A stretch of DNA of 7,771 nucleotides from Nocardioides sp. (GTDB taxonomy: Bacteria; Actinomycetota; Actinomycetes; Propionibacteriales; Nocardioidaceae): NCBI GenBank assembly GCA_030452025.1, contig JAKDNC010000153.1:1-7771 (forward strand), read 5' to 3'. The notes below the pieces were generated by a model, which made no database searches, was not told the DNA's origin, and worked only from the letters and a program-made list of their open reading frames with translations. The position numbers were made by a program, and so were the translations under genes. Each line of letters begins with the position of its first letter. The stretch's first letter is position 1. Shown here in pieces: positions 1 to 6,716 of this stretch.

Positions 1-1178
1 GTGGCCTGGCGGTCCTCCTTGGCGCCGCGCTGGTGGGATCCGCGCTGTTGATGCTGCGTGAGTCCGACGAGACGAGGACCGTCACCGCTCATTTCCCGCG
101 CGCGGTGAGCCTCTACAAGGGCTCCGACGTCCGTGTCCTCGGCGTCTCCGTCGGCACGGTCACTGCAGTGACGCCCGAAGGAAACTCGGTGCGCGTCGAC
201 ATGGACTACGACGCCGAGGTGAAGCTCCCGGCGGATGCCAAGGCGGTGATCGTCACGCCGACACTGGTCTCGGACCGTTTCGTGCAGCTCACCCCTGCCT
301 ACACCAAGGGCGAGATGATGGCCGAGCGCGGCGACATCCCCCTTCCCGACACCGGCGTCCCGGTCGAGCTTGACCGCATCTACTCCAGCCTGAAGGACCT
401 CTCCTCTGCGCTGGGACCCAACGGGGTCAACAGCGACGGCACCCTCAACCACCTGATGGCCGTGTCGGCGAAGCACCTCAAGGGCAAGGGCGCCCTCGGC
501 AACAGGACGATCAACAGCCTCTCCGAGGCCGCGGAGACGCTCGGCTCGAACAGCGGCGACCTCTTCGCGACGGTGCGCCACCTGGCCGACTTCACCTCGA
601 CCCTGGCCAAGAACGACGAGCTCGTGGTCGCCTTCATGAAGGACCTCAGCGGGGTCTCTTCTGACCTCGCGGACGAGCGGGTGGAGCTGGAGCGGGCGCT
701 CGGCAGCGTGGCGCAGGCAGTCGGAAGCGTCCGTGACTTCGTCAAGGACAACCGGAAGGCGCTGAGCACGGACCTGACCAAGCTGACCCGCGTGGTCAAG
801 AACATCAACTCCGAGCGGAAGAACATCGACAAGGCGCTGACGGCCGGACCGGTCGGGCTGAGCAACCTCGTGCTCGCCTTCGATCCCAAGTCGGGGTCGA
901 TCGGCTCCCGCTTCGGGTTCTCCCAGAACGTCGCCGACGCGGATGGATTCCTCTGCGCAGTGGTGCAGCAGACCAAGCTGCCCAAGGTGACCAAGGACCT
1001 CGCCTGCAAGATCTTCAAGCTCGCCCTGGAGCCGGTCGGCTCGCAGGCCAACAAGAACCTGCCAACTGCGCAACGCAGCGACCGGGCACCGGTCGATCCG
1101 CGCGAGGTCCGCAACGTCCAGAAGAAGTACGGCTCCGACACCTCCTCGACGCTCGACGACCTGACAGGAGCCCGATGA
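1..1178 (+). CDS. mceD: MceD-family lipid-transport protein, 5'-truncated by window edge
   Basis: Mce-family subunit of an actinobacterial lipid importer. Its soluble part is expected outside the cytoplasmic membrane as part of a hexameric tunnel or tether for lipid substrate. The reading frame is open to the window start (first full codon at 3). A GTG at 33 lies inside the predicted transmembrane helix, so it is not the true start. The visible N-terminus is the end of a hydrophobic anchor (about 3-56). An MlaD/Mce domain follows (about 78-302, with the YKGSDVRVLGVSVG segment), then a long helical region rich in Leu, Ala, Ser and Asp, and a C-terminal part with two cysteines (FLCAVV, DLACKIF). 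The assignment as D rather than A-C rests on position directly before the lipoprotein MceE. The stop overlaps the mceE start. Neighbouring genes suggest the mce4 (sterol) type; that is inference. Confidence 0.9.
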   Translation, partial: GLAVLLGAALVGSALLMLRESDETRTVTAHFPRAVSLYKGSDVRVLGVSVGTVTAVTPEGNSVRVDMDYDAEVKLPADAKAVIVTPTLVSDRFVQLTPAYTKGEMMAERGDIPLPDTGVPVELDRIYSSLKDLSSALGPNGVNSDGTLNHLMAVSAKHLKGKGALGNRTINSLSEAAETLGSNSGDLFATVRHLADFTSTLAKNDELVVAFMKDLSGVSSDLADERVELERALGSVAQAVGSVRDFVKDNRKALSTDLTKLTRVVKNINSERKNIDKALTAGPVGLSNLVLAFDPKSGSIGSRFGFSQNVADADGFLCAVVQQTKLPKVTKDLACKIFKLALEPVGSQANKNLPTAQRSDRAPVDPREVRNVQKKYGSDTSSTLDDLTGAR

Positions 1179-2539
1179 TGAAGCGCTTCTGGTCACGGTT
1201 GCTCCCGGCTGTCGCGATGTCGCTGACACTTCTGGTGGCCGGCTGCGACTTCGACGGTGCCTACGATCTCCCGCTGCCGGGGTCGCCGGTCGACAAGGAC
1301 AACGCGTACGTCGTCTCCGCCGACTTCCACGACGTGCTCAATGTCGTTCCCAAGTCGCCGGTGATGGTCGACGACGTCACCGTGGGCGAAGTGACCGAGG
1401 TCGACCGGGTCGACTGGCACGCCCGGATCACGATGCGGATCCGCGACGACGTCGAGCTTCCGGCCAACGCGATGGCGATGATTCGCCAGACCAGCCTGCT
1501 GGGGGAGAAGTTTGTGTCACTGGAGCCCGATCCCGACGAGCCCGCAGTTGGGCAGCTCTCGGAAGGGGCGAAGATCCCGCTGGATTCCAGCGGTCGCAAC
1601 CCGGAGGTCGAAGAGGTCCTCGGTGCATTGTCCTTCCTGCTCACCGGAGGTGGCGTCGCGCAGCTCGGGACCATCACGCACGAGCTGAACGCCGTGATGA
1701 ACGGGCGCACCACCAAGCTGCGCTCACTGCTGCACAACCTCGACAGTGTCGTCGGCACCATCGACGACCAGAAGGCCGACATCATCGACGCGATGGAGTC
1801 GATGAATGACCTGGCCAAGACACTCAACACCGAACGGAAGACCATCGGAGATGCCCTGGAGGTGATGGGCCCGGCGGTCCACGTCCTCGACGAACAGCAT
1901 GAGGAGCTCGTGGCGATGCTGAAGGGGCTCGACGAGCTCGGTGTCGTCGGAACCCGCGTCATCAATGCCACCAAGGACGACCTGGTGGCCTCGCTCAAGC
2001 ACCTCCAGCCCATCATGAGCAAGCTCCGTGAAGCCGGGAAGTCGCTGCCGGCGGGCCTCTCGCTGTTGTTGAGCTTCCCGTTCCCGGACGAGGCGCAGGA
2101 CATCGTCAAGGGTGACTACGGCAACACCGAGATCCGCCTCGACATCAACCTCGAGAACTTCCTGACCGATGCCCCGATCCTCGACCTGCCTGATCCCGGC
2201 GAGCTGGTCGAGGACCTGGGCAAGTGCATCGGCAGTGGCAACCTGACCGGCCCGGCCTGCCTCAAGTTCTTGACCCATCTGGACCTCTTCAAGAGCCTGC
2301 GCGCGGCCTGCCAGAAGCCGTCGAACGAGCCGAAGGACGTGTGCCAGATCATTGCCGCCCTCCCCGGCGGGAAACTGCCCAGCCTCTCGGACCTCACCGA
2401 TCTGCTCGGCCTCCCGGGACTGCCCGGACTGAGTGACATGCCGGGCCTGCCTGGCTTGCCCGGACTGCCGGCCCTGCGCCAGGCGGCGACCCAAGGTGGC
2501 AGTACCCGATCACCTGACATCTACGGAACGAGCCTCTGA
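1175..2539 (+). CDS. mceE: MceE-family lipoprotein (LprK/LprN-like)
   Basis: Lipid-anchored Mce subunit, expected on the outer face of the cytoplasmic membrane. A basic N-terminus (MMKRFW) and hydrophobic stretch lead to a lipobox LLVAGC with the lipidated Cys at residue 24. DLPLPG just after the lipobox is typical of MceE. The Mce/MlaD domain covers about residues 45-122 and is followed by a long helical region. The C-terminal part has four cysteines (GKCIG, PACLK, AACQK, DVCQI), then a Leu-Pro-Gly repeat tail (about 413-434). The start ATG at 1175 overlaps the mceD stop. A second ATG at 1178 has better spacing (7 nt) from the AGGAG at 1166-1170, so the protein may be one residue shorter. 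If the locus is mce4, this is the LprN counterpart. The family call is firm; the mce4 subtype is inferred from context. Confidence 0.93.
   Translation: MMKRFWSRLLPAVAMSLTLLVAGCDFDGAYDLPLPGSPVDKDNAYVVSADFHDVLNVVPKSPVMVDDVTVGEVTEVDRVDWHARITMRIRDDVELPANAMAMIRQTSLLGEKFVSLEPDPDEPAVGQLSEGAKIPLDSSGRNPEVEEVLGALSFLLTGGGVAQLGTITHELNAVMNGRTTKLRSLLHNLDSVVGTIDDQKADIIDAMESMNDLAKTLNTERKTIGDALEVMGPAVHVLDEQHEELVAMLKGLDELGVVGTRVINATKDDLVASLKHLQPIMSKLREAGKSLPAGLSLLLSFPFPDEAQDIVKGDYGNTEIRLDINLENFLTDAPILDLPDPGELVEDLGKCIGSGNLTGPACLKFLTHLDLFKSLRAACQKPSNEPKDVCQIIAALPGGKLPSLSDLTDLLGLPGLPGLSDMPGLPGLPGLPALRQAATQGGSTRSPDIYGTSL
2411..2476 (+). repeat. Leu-Pro-Gly repeat tract at the MceE C-terminus
   Basis: Degenerate 9-nt units (such as CTGCCCGGA) encode repeated LPG triplets, interrupted once by SDM, at residues about 413-434 of MceE. 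Proline-rich, low-complexity C-terminal tails are common in MceE-type lipoproteins. The codons vary between units, so the repeat is older or more constrained than the tandem repeat in the second mas gene. Confidence 0.75.
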
Positions 2540-3810
2540 TGACACGCGGCGTCAAGATCCGGTTGATCGCCTTCTGCATCCTCAGCGCGATCGGCATCGT
2601 CTACGTGACTGCGAACTATCTCGGGTTCGTCGACAAGGTCCTCGGGCGCGGCTACACGGTCCATGCGACCCTGCCCGAGTCGGGCGGCCTCTTCGTCGGC
2701 AGCGAGGTGACCTACCGGGGCAACAAGATCGGCAAGGTCTCGAAGATGAAGGTGACCGAGTCCGGGATGCACCTGGACATGGCCATCGAGGACGGCGTGG
2801 AGATTCCCGAGGACGCGCCGATCTACGTCCACAACCTCTCGGCGGTGGGAGAGCAGTACCTCGACATACAGCCAGAGGACAAAAGCGGTCCCTACGCCGA
2901 GGACGGGTACACCTTCGAAGGGTCGCCGGACTCACTGCCTGTCACCGAAGACGACCTGCTGATCGAGCTGAATGCCTTCGTGAACTCGGTCGACAAGGCG
3001 AACCTCGGAGTCGTCATCGGCGAGCTCGGCACGATGTTCCACGACACCGGAGCGCCGCTGCAGAAACTTCTGGACAGCGGCGGGAAGTTCATCGATGCGG
3101 CCTCGAGGAACACGGCGGCCACGATCAAGTTGCTCAACAGCGGCCGCACGGTGCTTGCGACCCAGCAAGGGCAGGGGGAGAACATCCGGTCGTTCTCCAC
3201 GAACCTGTCCCTGCTCACCGACTCCTTGCGCAAGAGCGACAAGGACCTGCGCACCGTCCTGCAGGTCACGCCCAGCGCGGTGAGGGAGGTCGATGCGCTG
3301 CTCAAGGACCTTGAGCCCACCCTTCCGGTGCTGCTGGCCAACATGATCTCGACCAACCAGGTCGTGGTCAGTCACCTCGATGGCCTCGAGACTCTCCTGG
3401 TCGCCTTTCCGGTCGCGGTGGCCAGCGGCTTCACCGGAACCCCGGGCGACGGCTGGGGTCACGTGAACATCCAGCTGGCACAGACCCCGGGACCGTGTCG
3501 CGGGGCGGGATACATGCCGGTCGACGAGTGGCGGCAGGGCAACGACCTGACCGACTCGGAGGTCTACCCCGCCAAGTGCGAGGACCCGAGCGGCTCTGCG
3601 CAGCGCGGATCCCTCTACTCCCCGGGGCGCAACGCCGCGAACTCGTCCGGCCGCGCCTATCGGACCGTCTTCGATCCGAGCACCGGTGAGGTCGATGGTG
3701 CGTCGGATGCGCAGGGCAACCGGGTGTCCGTGCACTCCCCGCAGAATCTGTCCATCCTTGGCAACGACTCGTGGAAGTGGCTCCTCACGGGGCCGGTGAA
3801 CCAACAGTGA
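2539..3810 (+). CDS. mceF: MceF-family lipid-transport protein
   Basis: Last Mce subunit of the operon, a membrane-anchored exported protein of 423 residues. An N-terminal signal-anchor helix (about residues 7-28) is followed by the Mce/MlaD domain (about 39-113, with GGLFVGSEVTYRGNKIG and SAVGEQYLDIQP). A long helical segment to about residue 270 is the part expected to build the tunnel. The C-terminal region ends in LSILGNDSWKWLLTGPV, which resembles MceF family C-termini. Two extracytoplasmic cysteines (GPCRG, AKCED) could form a disulfide. The start ATG overlaps the mceE stop by one base (TGATG), which suggests translational coupling. No strong Shine-Dalgarno is visible; a weak ACGGAACGAG precedes it. 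The order D-E(lipoprotein)-F followed by Mas proteins is the standard mce layout. Confidence 0.93.
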   Translation: MTRGVKIRLIAFCILSAIGIVYVTANYLGFVDKVLGRGYTVHATLPESGGLFVGSEVTYRGNKIGKVSKMKVTESGMHLDMAIEDGVEIPEDAPIYVHNLSAVGEQYLDIQPEDKSGPYAEDGYTFEGSPDSLPVTEDDLLIELNAFVNSVDKANLGVVIGELGTMFHDTGAPLQKLLDSGGKFIDAASRNTAATIKLLNSGRTVLATQQGQGENIRSFSTNLSLLTDSLRKSDKDLRTVLQVTPSAVREVDALLKDLEPTLPVLLANMISTNQVVVSHLDGLETLLVAFPVAVASGFTGTPGDGWGHVNIQLAQTPGPCRGAGYMPVDEWRQGNDLTDSEVYPAKCEDPSGSAQRGSLYSPGRNAANSSGRAYRTVFDPSTGEVDGASDAQGNRVSVHSPQNLSILGNDSWKWLLTGPVNQQ

Positions 3811-4367
3811 CCACACACCCTGATTCCCCTACGCCCTCCCACCGCACCAACATGGTCCTCTACCTGGCGCTGGTGCCCCTGATCTGCCTGAGTGTGCTGG
3901 GCGGCCTCGCTGTCTGGCAGGAGCACGACGCCCGGGCCGACGAGGTCACGCTCTCCGAGTCCGACAGCGGTGACGAGGACGTGCCCGCGTCGGCGTACAG
4001 CGATGTCTTGGCGGCGGCGAAGTCGGAAGCCGAGGCGTTCGCGAGCATCGATCACGGGGACCTTGACGCCGGCATCGCGAAGGTGCAGGAGGGGGCAACC
4101 GGGAAGTTCAAGAAGCAGTATGAGAAGTCGGCGAAGGGCCTGCGCAAGATGATGCAGCAGAACAAGTCGAAGATGACCAGCGAGATCATCTCCGCGGGCG
4201 TCGTGTCGATGACCGAATACAGCGCCACCGTCCTGGTGGCGACCAAGGGCAAAGTGAGCAACACCAAGACGAAGGGCAAGCCCGTCGAACGCAACTTCCG
4301 GCTCAAGCTCGACCTGACCAGGGTCAAGGGCACCTGGCTGACCAACAACCTCGAGTTCGTGGGCTGA
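3807..4367 (+). CDS. Mce-associated membrane protein (Mas, first copy)
   Basis: Small single-pass membrane protein of 186 residues of the Mce-associated type, thought to stabilise or assist the Mce complex. The short cytoplasmic N-terminus is Ser/Thr/Pro-rich. One transmembrane helix spans about residues 16-37. The extracytoplasmic domain begins with an acidic linker (DEDVPASAYSDVL), continues with a Lys-rich helical stretch (KFKKQYEKSAKGLRKMMQQ), and ends in beta-rich sequence (VLVATKGKV, FRLKLDLTRVKGTWLTNNLEFVG) typical of the NTF2/SnoaL-like fold of this family. GTG 3807 was chosen because it overlaps the mceF stop in the GTGA pattern common in such operons. An in-frame GTG at 3771 would add 12 residues that lie wholly inside mceF. 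It corresponds by position to the first mas gene after mce4F in mycobacteria. No catalytic residues are evident. Confidence 0.82.
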   Translation: MTTHPDSPTPSHRTNMVLYLALVPLICLSVLGGLAVWQEHDARADEVTLSESDSGDEDVPASAYSDVLAAAKSEAEAFASIDHGDLDAGIAKVQEGATGKFKKQYEKSAKGLRKMMQQNKSKMTSEIISAGVVSMTEYSATVLVATKGKVSNTKTKGKPVERNFRLKLDLTRVKGTWLTNNLEFVG

Positions 4368-4373
4368 TCGCGG

Positions 4374-5150
4374 ATGGCACAGCAGAAGAGGCTGCGTGGC
4401 CCCGGATCCGGGAACCCGTCCCGTGCACCGCGGAAGATCGCCGGGCACGGCACGCGGGAGACGCCTCCCGCGGAATGGAGCCCGGAGCCGACGCCGGATC
4501 CCGAACCGAAGCGCAAGCCGCGGCCCGAGCCGAAGCGCAAGCCGGAGCGCAAACCGGGTCTCGCACCGCAGCCCGGGCCGATCCAGCGGTCCGGGCCGAT
4601 CCAGAGGTCCGGACCGGGATTCCTCCGCAACTCCACCGCGACCAAGGTGCTCTCCGGAGTGCTGGCGCTGCTCCTCGTCCTCGGGTTGGCCGAGCTGGCC
4701 TACCTCTTCGTCTTCACCGGCGAACCGGACGAGGCCACCACATCGGACAATCCGGTCACGGTGCCGATGTCCCAGTGGCGCACCGCTACCGAGCAGAGCG
4801 CCAAGTCGGTGACCGACATCCTCGACGTGAGCTGGAAGGAATACGACCAGAACCTCGATGACGCGGCCAAGTTGATGACCGACAAGTTCTCGAAGGAGTA
4901 CGCCGCGACGACGGCGGACTCCAAGCCTCGTTTCATCAAGACCAAGGCGGAGTACGACTTCGCCGTGGTCGGTCAGTCGGTGGTCAAGGGGACTCCGGAC
5001 GAGGTCACCACGCTGCTCTTCCTCAACCAGTTCGTCTACAAGGGCGAGGGCAAGCAGCGCGTCGGTCCGGAGATCTATCAGGTCCGGGTGGAGGCGACCG
5101 TGGTGCGAGATGGCGACAAGTGGTTGATCGACGATCTCCAGGCGCTGTGA
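4374..5150 (+). CDS. Mce-associated membrane protein (Mas, second copy) with long basic Pro-rich N-terminal tail
   Basis: Single-pass membrane protein of 258 residues, second Mas protein of the operon. The unusual part is a cytoplasmic tail of about 90 residues rich in Pro, Arg and Lys, with PEPKRKP repeated at residues 43-49 and 51-57 and GPIQRS in tandem at 68-79. A transmembrane helix follows (about 92-114). The extracytoplasmic domain (about 125-258: MSQWRTATEQSAKSVTDILD, then TTLLFLNQFVYKGEGK and VRVEATVVRDGDKWLIDDLQAL) has the closing beta-strand pattern of NTF2-like Mas domains. It starts 6 nt after the preceding stop, without a clear ribosome binding site, so coupled translation is likely. 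The tail is probably disordered; its job is unknown. The Mas call rests on topology, domain pattern and position. Confidence 0.83.
   Translation: MAQQKRLRGPGSGNPSRAPRKIAGHGTRETPPAEWSPEPTPDPEPKRKPRPEPKRKPERKPGLAPQPGPIQRSGPIQRSGPGFLRNSTATKVLSGVLALLLVLGLAELAYLFVFTGEPDEATTSDNPVTVPMSQWRTATEQSAKSVTDILDVSWKEYDQNLDDAAKLMTDKFSKEYAATTADSKPRFIKTKAEYDFAVVGQSVVKGTPDEVTTLLFLNQFVYKGEGKQRVGPEIYQVRVEATVVRDGDKWLIDDLQAL
4500..4544 (+). repeat. Two-copy PEPKRKP-coding repeat in the second mas gene
   Basis: Two 21-nt units at 4500-4520 and 4524-4544, separated by one Arg codon, encode PEPKRKP twice. They differ at two third positions (CCC GAA vs CCC GAG; otherwise the same codons apart from the spacer). A partial third unit (ERKP) follows. 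This lies in the basic cytoplasmic tail and is protein-level low complexity. Confidence 0.75.
4575..4610 (+). repeat. 18-nt tandem repeat coding GPIQRS twice
   Basis: Units 4575-4592 and 4593-4610 are directly adjacent and differ at one base (CGG vs AGG for Arg). They encode GPIQRSGPIQRS just before the transmembrane helix of the second Mas protein. The near identity at DNA level suggests a recent slippage duplication, and copy number may vary between strains. Confidence 0.85.
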
Positions 5151-5153
5151 AAA

Positions 5154-5167
5154 TAGAACATGTTCCA
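5154..5167. promoter_or_regulatory. KstR-type operator palindrome
   Basis: The 14 bases TAGAACATGTTCCA fit the published KstR operator consensus TNNAACNNGTTNNA at every fixed position, around a perfect 10-bp palindrome GAACATGTTC (5156-5165). KstR is the TetR-family repressor that controls cholesterol catabolism genes in mycobacteria and rhodococci and is released by steroid-CoA intermediates. The site lies 4 nt after the second mas stop and 50 nt before the reductase GTG. It sits in the only intergenic gap of the window and in its most A/T-rich stretch, where a promoter would be expected. It probably controls the reductase-FDOR-ferredoxin-SDR unit. No -10/-35 pair could be assigned with confidence. 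Confidence 0.75.
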
Positions 5168-5180
5168 CAATCTGTGGGAC
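5162..5180. other. 8-bp stem-loop overlapping the operator (possible terminator or leader hairpin)
   Basis: GTTCCACA (5162-5169) pairs with TGTGGGAC (5173-5180) around a 3-nt ATC loop. Seven pairs are Watson-Crick and one is G-U in RNA. No T-run follows, so it is not a classical intrinsic terminator. It could be a tract-less terminator for the mce transcript or a 5' leader hairpin for the downstream unit. It shares six bases with the right half of the KstR-like palindrome. The function is unproven. Confidence 0.45.
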
Positions 5181-5202
5181 CCTTGAGTCGTGCCCGCAGT
5201 GA

Positions 5203-5210
5203 GGGAAGGA
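5203..5210 (+). promoter_or_regulatory. Ribosome binding site of the ferredoxin reductase gene
   Basis: GGGAAGGA lies 7 nt before GTG 5218 and decides that start. It is one of the two strongest Shine-Dalgarno sequences in the window, which fits the start of a new transcription unit rather than a coupled internal gene. Confidence 0.75.
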
Positions 5211-5217
5211 TCAGCCT

Positions 5218-6210
5218 GTGCCCCCAGATGACCAGAACCTGCAGACCGTCCACACCGACCTGCTGATCATCGGAGCCGGCCCGACCGGCTTGTTCAGCGC
5301 CTACTACGCCGGATTCCGCGGGATGAGCGTGGCGGTGGTCGACTCGCTGCCCGAGTTGGGCGGTCAGATCACGGCGATGTATCCCGAGAAGGCGATCCTC
5401 GACGTCGCCGGATTCCCGACGGTCAAGGGGCGCGAGCTCGTCGCGGGCCTCGTGGCCCAGGCCGACACAGCCGACCCGACGTACCTCCTGGGACGCACGG
5501 CCTCGCACCTGGTCGAGCACGACGACGGTGTGACCGTGAGCCTGGACGACGGCACCGACGTCCACGCCAAGGCGATGCTGATCACCGCCGGCATCGGCAA
5601 GTTCAGCCCCCGGCAGCTCCCGGTGGGCGACGCATGGCTCGGCCGGGGTCTGGAGTTCTTTGTTCCCACCTTCGAGCCCTACGTCGGCAAGGACGTCGTC
5701 GTCGTGGGCGGTGGCGACAGTGCCTTCGACTGGGCGATCCACCTCGAGCCCGTGGCAAGTTCGGTGACACTGGTCCACCGCCGGGCGGCGTTCCGCGCCC
5801 ATGAACGAAGCGTCGATCAGGTGCGCTCATCCTCGGCCGACATCGTCACGGAGGCCCAGGTCACCGGCATGTTCGGTGACCAGTGGCTCGAGGAGGTCGA
5901 GCTCACGATCGGCGATGATGTGACCCGACGCCCGGCGCAGGCGGTCGTTGCAGCTCTCGGGTTCATCGCCGACCTCGGTGCCTTCAAGGACTGGGGGCTC
6001 GAGCTCGAGAAACGCCACGTCGTGGTCGACTCATCGATGCGGACCAACCTTCCCCGGGTGTTCGCCGCGGGCGACATCACCGAGTACCCCGGCAAGGTGC
6101 GGCTGATTGCGGTCGGCTTCGGGGAAGCCGCGACCGCCGTCAACAACGCCGCCGTCGCGATCAACCCCGATGCCCATGTCTTCCCCGGCCACTCCAGTGA
6201 GAAGTCCTGA
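5218..6210 (+). CDS. Ferredoxin-NADP+ reductase, thioredoxin-reductase-like type
   Basis: FAD-dependent reductase of 330 residues that should pass electrons from NADPH to a ferredoxin (EC 1.18.1.2). The N-terminal FAD Rossmann motif is GAGPTG (19-24), followed by ELGGQITAMYPEK (46-58), characteristic of the YumC/thioredoxin-reductase-like reductases. The NADPH motif is GGGDSA (164-169). HRR at 187-189, with R193 and R197, fits binding of the 2'-phosphate of NADPH. The second FAD motif is AAGD (283-286). The redox-active CxxC of true thioredoxin reductase is absent; there is no cysteine in the protein. This supports ferredoxin reductase over thioredoxin reductase. A ferredoxin gene two positions downstream is the probable partner. 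It is the first gene after the KstR-like operator, with a clear ribosome binding site at 5203-5210, so it is likely induced by sterols. Confidence 0.9.
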   Translation: MPPDDQNLQTVHTDLLIIGAGPTGLFSAYYAGFRGMSVAVVDSLPELGGQITAMYPEKAILDVAGFPTVKGRELVAGLVAQADTADPTYLLGRTASHLVEHDDGVTVSLDDGTDVHAKAMLITAGIGKFSPRQLPVGDAWLGRGLEFFVPTFEPYVGKDVVVVGGGDSAFDWAIHLEPVASSVTLVHRRAAFRAHERSVDQVRSSSADIVTEAQVTGMFGDQWLEEVELTIGDDVTRRPAQAVVAALGFIADLGAFKDWGLELEKRHVVVDSSMRTNLPRVFAAGDITEYPGKVRLIAVGFGEAATAVNNAAVAINPDAHVFPGHSSEKS

Positions 6211-6716
6211 TGTCGGGACGCGACGCGGTGCGGATGGATGAGGCGGAGCTGGAGGACTTCCTCCGCGCGAACACCAAGGTGCAGGTGGCGACGATCCAGC
6301 GGGACGGTGCGGCCCACCTGACCACGCTCTTCTACGACCTGCTGGAGTCCAATCGGATCGCGTTCTGGACCTATGGCCGGTCGCAGAAGATCCGCAACCT
6401 GGAGCGGGACCCACGCATCACCTGCCTGGTCGAGGACGGCACCGACTACTTCGAGTTGCGTGGCGCCTCGATCAAGGGCACTGCGGAGATCGTCCGCGAC
6501 CAGGACCGGCTCCTCGAGATCGGCACGGCGGTAGCCATGCGCATGGTCGGCGTGAAGCGCAGCGATGAGCTGGGTGAGATCGGCATCGGCGAGGTGCGCC
6601 GCCAGGCCCAGAAGCGGGTGGCCGTGATCGTCACGCCGGACCGGATCAGCACCTGGGACCACCGAAAGATGTCAGGACCCGAAAGGAAGGAGCAACACGA
6701 TGAAGGTCAAGGTTGA
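6210..6716 (+). CDS. PPOX/FDOR-fold flavin- or F420-dependent oxidoreductase
   Basis: Protein of 168 residues with the split-barrel fold of the pyridoxamine-phosphate-oxidase-like superfamily. Visible features are the first strand and turn VQVATIQRDGAAHLTTLFYDL (about 24-44), IAFWTYGRSQKIRNLERDPR (50-69), and YFELRGASIKGTAEIV (80-95). The K-x-R-N-L and DPR elements are typical of the F420-binding FDOR-B group, so an F420H2-dependent reductase is likely; FMN or heme binding cannot be excluded. The substrate is unknown; position suggests a steroid ring or side-chain intermediate. The start ATG overlaps the reductase stop by one base. An alternative ATG at 6234 would drop eight residues. The charged C-terminal tail (GPERKEQHDEGQG) overlaps the next gene by 17 nt and contains its ribosome binding site. 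Confidence 0.83.
   Translation: MSGRDAVRMDEAELEDFLRANTKVQVATIQRDGAAHLTTLFYDLLESNRIAFWTYGRSQKIRNLERDPRITCLVEDGTDYFELRGASIKGTAEIVRDQDRLLEIGTAVAMRMVGVKRSDELGEIGIGEVRRQAQKRVAVIVTPDRISTWDHRKMSGPERKEQHDEGQG
6682..6692 (+). promoter_or_regulatory. Strong ribosome binding site of the ferredoxin gene
   Basis: AAAGGAAGGAG lies 7 nt before ATG 6700 and fixes the ferredoxin start. It lies inside the end of the upstream oxidoreductase gene. The strength suggests that ferredoxin is made in larger amounts than its upstream partners from the same mRNA. Confidence 0.8.

Noticed and set aside
33..35. GTG at 33 as start of the first Mce gene
   Set aside because: The frame stays open and hydrophobic upstream to the window edge, so the membrane anchor and the true start lie outside the window.
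2433..3314. Plus-strand +2-frame open frame of 293 codons overlapping mceE and mceF
   Set aside because: Arg/His/Gly-rich translation without motifs; out of frame with the two clear Mce genes.
2932..3816. Minus-strand open frame of 294 codons opposite mceF
   Set aside because: The composition is that of an antisense shadow and the plus-strand MceF is unambiguous.
5124..5156. TTGATC (5124-5129) with the A/T-rich GAAAATAG as a -35/-10 pair
   Set aside because: The -10 match is poor and the spacing is long (about 19 nt). A promoter probably exists near here but its elements cannot be fixed from sequence.
3657..5168. A 503-codon minus-strand open frame across mceF and both mas genes
   Set aside because: Its translation is a low-complexity Arg/Leu/His/Gly-rich sequence with no recognisable domain. 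It is an effect of G/C-rich third positions opposite real genes with clear Mce and Mas features.
5218..6210. Thioredoxin reductase as the identity of the flavoprotein
   Set aside because: The overall fold fits, but the redox-active CxxC is missing and there is no cysteine at all. A ferredoxin is encoded nearby.
5817..6662. Minus-strand open frame of 281 codons opposite the reductase and FDOR genes
   Set aside because: It spans two well-supported plus-strand genes and shows no domain motif of its own.
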